Assembly (NCBI GenBank): GCA_942159475.1
Contig: OW804100.1
Location: 7,270,127-7,334,126 of the forward strand
From: Sthenelais limicola
Taxonomy: Eukaryota; Annelida; Polychaeta; Phyllodocida; Sigalionidae
Direction of reading: 5' to 3'
Length of the DNA stretch: 64,000 nt
Positions within the stretch are counted from its first letter, which is position 1; every line of letters starts with the position of its first letter. The notes below the pieces were generated by a model that saw only the letters and a list, made by a program, of their open reading frames with translations, searched no databases and was not told the origin of the DNA. Position numbers and translations under genes: made by a program. Of the stretch, positions 56,001 to 64,000 are shown in pieces.

Positions 56001-59000
56001 CACCTTTTTGACGACCACCTTTTTTTTCGACCAACTAAATTTCGACCAATTTTTTACGACCCACTTTTTACGACCAACTAAATTTCGACCAATTTTGTAC
56101 GACCCACTTTTTACGACCAACTTTTTGACGACCACCTTTTTGACGACCACCTTTTTTTTCGACCAACTAAATTTCGACCAATTTTTTACGACCCACTTTC
56201 TACGACCAACTAAATTTCGACCAATTTTGTACGACCCACTTTTTACGACCAACTTTTTGACGACCACCTTTTTGACGACCACCTTTTTTTTCGACCAACT
56301 AAATTTCGACCAATTTTTTACGACCCACTTTTTACGACCACCTTTTTTTCGACCAACTATTTACGACCCACTTTTGGACGACCACCTTTTTTTTTCGACC
56401 AACTAAATTTCGACCAATTTTTTACGACCCACTTTTTACGACGACCTTTTTTTCGACCAACTTTTTGACGACCACCTTTTTTTTCGACCAACTATTTACG
56501 ACCCACTTTTGGACGACCACCTTTTTTTTTCGACCAACTAAATTTCGACCATATTTTTACGACCCACTTTTTACGACCACCTTTTTGACGACCACCTTTT
56601 TGACGACCACCTTTTTTTTCGACCAACTAAATTTCGACCAATTTTTTACGACCCACTTTCTACGACCAACTCAATTTCGACCAATTTTGTACGACCCACT
56701 TTTTACGACCAACTTTTTGAAGACCACCTTTTTGACGACCACCTTTTTTTTCGACTAACTAAATTTCGACCAATTTTTTACGACCCACTTTTTACGACCA
56801 CCTTTTTTTCGACCAACTATTTACGACCCACTTTTTACGACCACCTTTTTTTCGACCTACTTTTTGACGAGAACCTTTTTTTTTTGACCAACTATTTACG
56901 ACCCACTTTTTACGACCACCTTTTTTTCGACCAACTTTTTGACGACCACCTTTTTTTTCGACCAACTATTTACGACCCACTTTTGGACGACCACCTTTTT
57001 TTTTCGACCAACTAAATTTCGACCATATTTTTACGACCCACTTTTTACGACCACCTTTTTGACGACCACCTTTTTGACGACCACCTTTTTTTTCGACCAA
57101 CTAAATTTCGACCAATTTTTTACGACCCACTTTTTACGACCAACTAAATTTCAACCAATTTTGTACGACCCACTTTTTACGACCAACTTTTTGACGACCA
57201 CCTTTTTGACGACCACCTTTTTTTTTCGACCAACTAAATTTCGACCAATTTTTTACGACCCACTTTTTACGACCACCTTTTTTTCGACCAACTATTTACG
57301 ACCCACTTTTGGACGACCACCTTTTTTTTTCGACCAACTAAATTTCGACCAATTTTTTACGACCCACTTTTTACGACGACCTTTTTTTCGACCAACTTTT
57401 TGACGACCACCTTTTTTTTCGACCAACTATTTACGACCCACTTTTGGACGACCACCTTTTTTTTTCGACCAACTAAATTTCGACCATATTTTTACGACCC
57501 ACTTTTTACGACCACCTTTTTGACGACCACCTTTTTGACGACCACCTTTTTTTTCGACCAACTAAATTTCGACCAATTTTTTACGACCCACTTTTTACGA
57601 CCTACTAAATTTCGACCAATTTTGTACGACGCACTTTTTACGACCAACTTTTTGACGACCACCTTTTTGACGACCACCTTTTTTTTTCGACCAACTAAAT
57701 TTCGACCAATTTTTTACGACCCACTTTTTACGACCAACTTTTTGACGACCACCTTTTTGACGACCACCTTTTTTTTTCGACCAACTAAATTTCGACCAAT
57801 TTTTTACGACCCACTTTTTACGACCAACTTTTTGACGACCACCTTTTTGACGACCACCTTTTTTTTCGACCAACTAAATTTCGACCAATTTTTTACGACC
57901 CACTTTTTACGACCACCTTTTTTTCGACCAACTTTTTGACGACCACCTTTTTTTTCGACCAACTAAATTTCGACCAATTTTGTACGACCCACTTTTTACG
58001 ACCAACTTTTTGACGACCACCTTTTTGACGACCACCTTTTTTTTCGACCAACTAAATTTCGACCAATTTTTTACGACCCACTTTTTACGACCACCTTTTT
58101 TTCGACCAACTATTTACGACCCACTTTTGGACGACCACCTTTTTTTTTCGACCAACTAAATTTCGACCAATTTTTTACGACCCACTTTTTACGACCACCT
58201 TTTTTTCGAACAACTTTTTGACGACCACCTTTTTTTCGACCAACTATTTACGACCCACTTTTGGACGACCACCTTTTTTTTTCGACCAACTAAATTTCGA
58301 CCATATTTTTACGACCCACTTTTTACGACCACCTTTTTGACGACCACCTTTTTGACTACCACCTTTTTTTAAGACCAACTAAATTTCGACCAATTTTTTA
58401 CGACCCACTTTTTACGACCAACTAAATTTCGACCAATTTTGTACGACCCACTTTTTACGACCAACTTTTTGACGACCACCTTTTTGACGACCACCTTTTT
58501 TTTCGACCAACTAAATTTCGACCAATTTTTTACGACCCACTTTTTACGACCACCTTTTTTTCGACCAACTATTTACGACCCACTTTTTACGACCACCTTT
58601 TTTTCGACCAACTTTTTGACGACCACCTTTTTTTCCGACCAACTATTTACGACCCACTTTTTGACGACCACCTTTTTTTTTCGACCAACTAAATTTCGAC
58701 CAATTTTTTACAACCCACTTTTTACGACCAACTTTTTGACGACCACCTTTTTGACGACCACCTTTTTTTTTCGACCAACTAAATTTCGACCAATTTTTTA
58801 CGACCCACTTTTTACGACCACCTTTTTTTCGACCAACTTTTTGACGACCACCTTTTTTTCGACCAACTAAATTTCGACCAATTTTGTACGACCCACTTTT
58901 TACGACCACCTTTTTGACGACCACCTTTTTGACGACCACCTTTTTTTTCGACCAACTAAATTTCGACCAATTTTTTACGACCCACTTTTTACGACCAACT

Positions 59001-62000
59001 AAATTTCGACCAATTTTGTACGACCCACTTTTTACGACCAACTTTTTGACGACCACCTTTTTGACGACCACCTTTTTTTTCGACCAACTAAATTTCGACC
59101 AATTTTTTACGACCCACTTTCTACGACCAACTAAATTTCGACCAATTTTGTACGACCCACTTTTTACGACCAACTTTTTGACGACCACCTTTTTGACGAC
59201 CACCTTTTTTTTCGACCAACTAAATTTCGACCAATTTTTTACGACCCACTTTTTACGACCAACTTTTTGACGACCACCTTTTTGACGACCACCTTTTTTT
59301 TCGACCAACTAAATTTCGACCAATTTTTTACGACCCACTTTTTACGACCACCTTTTTTTCGACCAACTATTTACGACCCACTTTTGGACGACCACCTTTT
59401 TTTTTCGACCAACTAAATTTCGACCAATTTTTTACGACCCACTTTTTACGACCACCTTTTTGACGACCACCTTTTTGACGACCACCTTTTTTTTCGACCA
59501 ACTAAATTTCGACCAATTTTTTACGACCCACTTTTTACGACCAACTAAATTTCGACCAATTTTGTACGACCCACTTTTTACGACCAACTTTTTGACGACC
59601 ACCTTTTTGACGACCACCTTTTTTTTCGACCAACTAAATTTCGACCAATTTTTTACGACCCACTTTCTACGACCAACTAAATTTCGACCAATTTTGTACG
59701 ACCCACTTTTTACGACCAACTTTTTGACGACCACCTTTTTGACGACCACCTTTTTTTTCGACCAACTAAATTTCGACCAATTTTTTACGACCCACTTTTT
59801 ACGACCACCTTTTTTTCGACCAACTATTTACGACCCACTTTTGGACGACCACCTTTTTTTTTCGACCAACTAAATTTCGACCAATTTTTTACGACCCACT
59901 TTTTACGACCACCTTTTTTTCGACCAACTTTTTGACGACCACCTTTTTTTTCGACCAACTATTTACGACCCACTTTTGGACGACCACCTTTTTTTTTCGA
60001 CCAACTAAATTTCGACCATATTTTTACGACCCACTTTTTACGACCACCTTTTTGACGACCACCTTTTTGACGACCACCTTTTTTTTCGACCAACTAAATT
60101 TCGACCAATTTTTTACGACCCACTTTCTACGACCAACTCAATTTCGACCAATTTTGTACGACCCACTTTTTACGACCAACTTTTTGAAGACCACCTTTTT
60201 GACGACCACCTTTTTTTTCGACTAACTAAATTTCTACCAATTTTTTACGACCCACTTTTTACGACCACCTTTTTTTCGACCAACTATTTACGACCCACTT
60301 TTTACGACCACCTTTTTTTCGACCAACTTTTTGACGAGAACCTTTTTTTTTTGACCAACTATTTACGACCCACTTTTTACGACCACCTTTTTTTCGACCA
60401 ACTTTTTGACGACCACCTTTTTTTTCGACCAACTATTTACGACCCACTTTTGGACGACCACCTTTTTTTTTCGACCAACTAAATTTCGACCATATTTTTA
60501 CGACCCACTTTTTACGACCACCTTTTTGACGACCACCTTTTTGACGACCACCTTTTTTTTCGACCAACTAAATTTCGACCAATTTTTTACGACCCACTTT
60601 TTACGACCAACTAAATTTCAACCAATTTTGTACGACCCACTTTTTACGACCAACTTTTTGACGACCACCTTTTTGACGACCACCTTTTTTTTTCGACCAA
60701 CTAAATTTCGACCAATTTTTTACGACCCACTTTTTACGACCACCTTTTTTTCGACCAACTATTTACGACCCACTTTTGGACGACCACCTTTTTTTTTCGA
60801 CCAACTAAATTTCGACCAATTTTTTACGACCCACTTTTTACGACGACCTTTTTTTCGACCAACTTTTTGACGACCACCTTTTTTTTCGACCAACTATTTA
60901 CGACCCACTTTTGGACGACCACCTTTTTTTTTCGACCAACTAAATTTCGACCATATTTTTACGACCCACTTTTTACGACCACCTTTTTGACGACCACCTT
61001 TTTGACGACCACCTTTTTTTTCGACCAACTAAATTTCGACCAATTTTTTACGACCCACTTTCTACGACCAACTCAATTTCGACCAATTTTGTACGACCCA
61101 CTTTTTACGACCAACTTTTTGAAGACCACCTTTTTGACGACCACCTTTTTTTGCGACTAACTAAATTTCGACCAATTTTTTACGACCCACTTTTTACGAC
61201 CACCTTTTTTTCGACCAACTATTTACGACCCACTTTTTACGACCACCTTTTTTTCGACCAACTTTTTGACGAGAACCTTTTTTTTCGACCAACTATTTAC
61301 GACCCACTTTTTACGACCACCTTTTTTTCGACCAACTTTTTGACGACCACCTTTTTTTTCGACCAACTATTTATGACCCACTTTTGGACGACCACCTTTT
61401 TTTTTCGACCAACTAAATTTCGACCATATTTTTACGACCCACTTTTTACGACCACCTTTTTGGCGACCACCTTTTTGACGACCACCTTTTTTTTCGACCA
61501 ACTAAATTTCGACCAATTTTTTACGACCCACTTTTTACGACCAACTAAATTTCAACCAATTTTGTACGACCCACTTTTTACGACCAACTTTTTGACGACC
61601 ACCTTTTTGACGACCACCTTTTTTTTTCGACCAACTAAATTTCGACCAATTTTTTACGACCCACTTTTTACGACCACCTTTTTTTCGACCAACTATTTAC
61701 GACCCACTTTTGGACGACCACCTTTTTTTTTCGACCAACTAAATTTCGACCATATTTTTACGACCCACTTTTTACGACCACCTTTTTGACGACCACCTTT
61801 TTGACGACCACCTTTTTTTTCGACCAACTAAATTTCGACCAATTTTTTACGACCCACTTTTTACGACCAACTAAATTTCGACCAATTTTGTACGACCCAC
61901 TTTTTACGACCAACTTTTTGACGACCACCTTTTTGACGACCACCTTTTTTTTCGACCAACTAAATTTCGACCAATTTTTTACGACCCACTTTTTACGACC

Positions 62001-63358
62001 ACCTTTTTTTCGACCAACTATTTACGACCCACTTTTGGACGACCACCTTTTTTTTTCGACCAACTAAATTTCGACCATATTTTTACGACCCACTTTTTAC
62101 GACCACCTTTTTTTCGACCCACTTTTTGACGACCACCTTTTTTTCGACCAACTAAATTTCGACCAATTTTTTACGACCCACTTTTTACGACCACCTTTTT
62201 GACGACCACCTTTTTTTTTCGACCAACTAAATTTCGACCAATTTTTTACGACCCACTTTTTACGACCAACTTTTTGACGACCACCTTTTTGACGACCACC
62301 TTTTTTTTCGACCAACTAAATTTCGACCAATTTTTTACGACCCACTTTTTACGACCACCTTTTTTTCGACCAACTTTTTGACGACCACCTTTTTTTTCGA
62401 CCAACTATTTACGACCCACTTTTGGACGACCACCTTTTTTTTTCGACCAACTAAATTTCGACCATATTTTTACGACCCACTTTTTACGACCACCTTTTTG
62501 ACGACCACCTTTTTGACGACCACCTTTTTTTTCGACCAACTAAATTTCGACCAATTTTTTACGACCCACTTTTTACGACCTACTAAATTTCGACCAATTT
62601 TGTACGACGCACTTTTTACGACCAACTTTTTGACGACCACCTTTTTGACGACCACCTTTTTTTTTCGACCAACTAAATTTCGACCAATTTTTTACGACCC
62701 ACTTTTTACGACCAACTTTTTGACGACCACCTTTTTGACGACCACCTTTTTTTTTCGACCAACTAAATTTCGACCAATTTTTTACGACCCACTTTTTACG
62801 ACCAACTTTTTGACGACCACCTTTTTGACGACCACCTTTTTTTTCGACCAACTAAATTTCGACCAATTTTTTACGACCCACTTTTTACGACCACCTTTTT
62901 TTCGACCAACTTTTTGACGACCACCTTTTTTTTCGACCAACTATTTACGACCCACTTTTGGACGACCACCTTTTTTTTTCGACCAACTAAATTTCGACCA
63001 TATTTTTACGACCCACTTTTTACGACCACCTTTTTGACGACCACCTTTTTGACGACCACCTTTTTTTTCGACCAACTAAATTTCGACCAATTTTTTACGA
63101 CCCACTTTTTACGACCTACTAAATTTCGACCAATTTTGTACGACGCACTTTTTACGACCAACTTTTTGACGACCACCTTTTTGACGACCACCTTTTTTTT
63201 TCGACCAACTAAATTTCGACCAATTTTTTACGACCCACTTTTTACGACCAACTTTTTGACGACCACCTTTTTGACGACCACCTTTTTTTTCGACCAACTA
63301 AATTTCGACCAATTTTTTACGACCCACTTTTTACGACCACCTTTTTTTCGACCAACTA
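35090..63358 (+). repeat. 28-kb CGACC satellite with higher-order repeats
   Basis: An uninterrupted array of about 1,900 monomers of 14-17 bp. Each starts CGACC, followed by AACTAAATTT, AATTTTTTA, CACTTTTTA, ACCTTTTTGA, AACTATTTA, CACTTTTGGA, ATATTTTTA or close variants. Variants follow each other in fixed order to make higher-order units; offsets between repeated landmarks are about 934-935 bp (49-50, 52-53, 60-61 kb), 2,996 bp (50.7 to 53.7 kb) and 3,467 bp (53.93-57.40 against 57.40-60.87 kb). The first 250 bp on the left are diverged (ACAACC, TAACAACC), while the right end stops abruptly in a standard monomer. The + strand has almost no G outside CG, TGA and TGGA. No interruption by other DNA is seen. 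Open frames on both strands are by-products. Confidence 0.97.
53933..60866 (+). repeat. Tandem duplication of a 3,467-bp satellite block
   Basis: Rare variants recur at exactly 3,467 bp: GAACAAC at 54741 and 58208, AAGACCAAC at 54904 and 58371, and frame landmarks at 53933/57400, 54972/58439, 55417/58884, 56465/59932 and 56939/60406. The two copies adjoin at about 57400. Almost no differences were noticed between them (the marker at 56857 has CCTAC where its partner has CCAAC), so the duplication is recent. Confidence 0.88.
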
Positions 63359-63941
63359 CAAAACAGCAATGGCGCAATGTATAAATAAGACTTTTGGGGT
63401 AGTGTGGCGAATGTGGTTTGCAGGGTAAAACTGTATGTAATTACTTTTTACATGAATAGATGGAATAGGTGGATCGCCAAACAAGTAAGTTTACATGAAT
63501 AATAGGTTTGGTCTGGTGCAATGGCTGATATAAAGTTATAAGAATCAGTAAAAACGAGTGTGATATATTTCAGGCAAAATAGTCACAAGTCGCAAAATGG
63601 ATATTTTTTAACGTGATTTATTCACGGGAATCCTTCCTCATAATGTTTTCATTCATGGGGTGCTCAGTGCTTCTAGTAGTTTAAATACATGTATCAAATT
63701 TGATGGCTATGTATTAAAGGACTATATTTAACTAAATTAACCTACTTTTCTATAGTGAGTGACTATCAAGAAATATCACTAAATTTGTTCTCATGCATAC
63801 AAAAATATAGAAATACCTATTAGATGTCCTAGTGTTTACAATCATTCGACATCATCATTTCAATTTATATTATCTATTTTTGGCGATTTCCTTTGCTTCA
63901 GTATGGGGATATGGCTCATTCCATAGCTAGGAGAAAAAGAT
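63359..63941. other. Gene-free right flank of the satellite
   Basis: Ordinary AT-rich sequence starting CAAAACAGCAATGG. No exon, RNA gene or repeat is recognised. Confidence 0.6.
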
Positions 63942-64000
63942 TTAAGGTGGGATCCCACTGGCTCGCTTGTATCTGCGCTCATTGCTCGCTCTTGCTGTGC
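63942..64000 (+). mobile_element. CGCTC-rich MITE, copy 2 (cut by window end)
   Basis: TTAAGGTGGGATCCCACTGG followed by CTCGCTTGTATCTGCGCTCA and TTGCTCGCTCTTGCTGTGC matches the start of the element at 31159 in the same orientation. The remainder lies outside the window. Confidence 0.7.

Noticed and set aside
35090..63358. CRISPR-like array
   Set aside because: No alternation of constant repeats and unique spacers; all monomers are variants of one sequence, and the context is a eukaryotic genome.
1..64000. tRNA or rRNA genes
   Set aside because: No cloverleaf with A and B box sequences or rRNA core motifs was recognised on reading; a dedicated scan was not possible.

Overview
The window is eukaryotic and very probably from a marine invertebrate animal. 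It holds intron-separated exons of a class II (non-muscle/smooth type) myosin heavy chain, two tyrosine-recombinase retrotransposons of Ngaro/DIRS type, Helitrons, a Gypsy element, a LINE remnant and several MITEs. A spiralian (mollusc or brachiopod-like) host is a guess from the repeat mixture; the phylum cannot be fixed from this sequence alone.

Layout. 1-2.3 kb: gene-free, low complexity, ending in a very G-rich tract. 2.3-7.8 kb (+): a decayed Ngaro-like element with split direct repeats (A1 ... B1 A2 B2), a Gag broken into three frames, RT/RNase H interrupted by a stop and a frameshift, and a broken recombinase that has lost its first catalytic Arg. 8.8-9.85 kb: a LINE reverse-transcriptase scrap cut by a 780-bp non-autonomous Helitron whose 3' end lies 36 bp before the first myosin exon. 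10.1-15.3 kb: a TTAA-flanked MITE-like element carrying a second, different and apparently intact Ngaro-like element (-) with Gag, RT/RNase H and tyrosine recombinase.

Myosin exons run on the + strand from 9,880 to 31,051: the end of the neck, then most of the coiled-coil tail. Exon boundaries match the known family, but the copy is damaged: single-base indels, a nonsense codon, an in-frame stop at a donor, phase conflicts, and about 160 tail residues missing between 16.76 and 21.26 kb, where the intron holds a 0.92-kb hierarchical palindrome. I read it as a duplicated, unprocessed pseudogene. An indel-rich assembly could explain some but not all of the defects. Its introns carry a second Helitron copy (reverse orientation) split by a short, internally deleted Gypsy element with 128-bp LTRs and a CCAGG target duplication, and a 1.5-kb fold-back structure.

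31.1-35.1 kb: a CGCTC-rich MITE, hairpins and inverted repeats, no gene. 35.09-63.36 kb: one 28-kb satellite array of 14-17-bp monomers beginning CGACC, organised in higher-order repeats of about 0.93, 3.0 and 3.467 kb, with a diverged left edge and a sharp right edge. The open frames in it, on both strands, are by-products of the repeat. 63.36-64 kb: unique sequence, then the start of a second copy of the CGCTC-rich MITE.

The strongest items to follow up are the intact Ngaro-like element with an A AAA AAC slippery heptamer at its gag/pol junction, the nested palindrome, and the satellite's structure.
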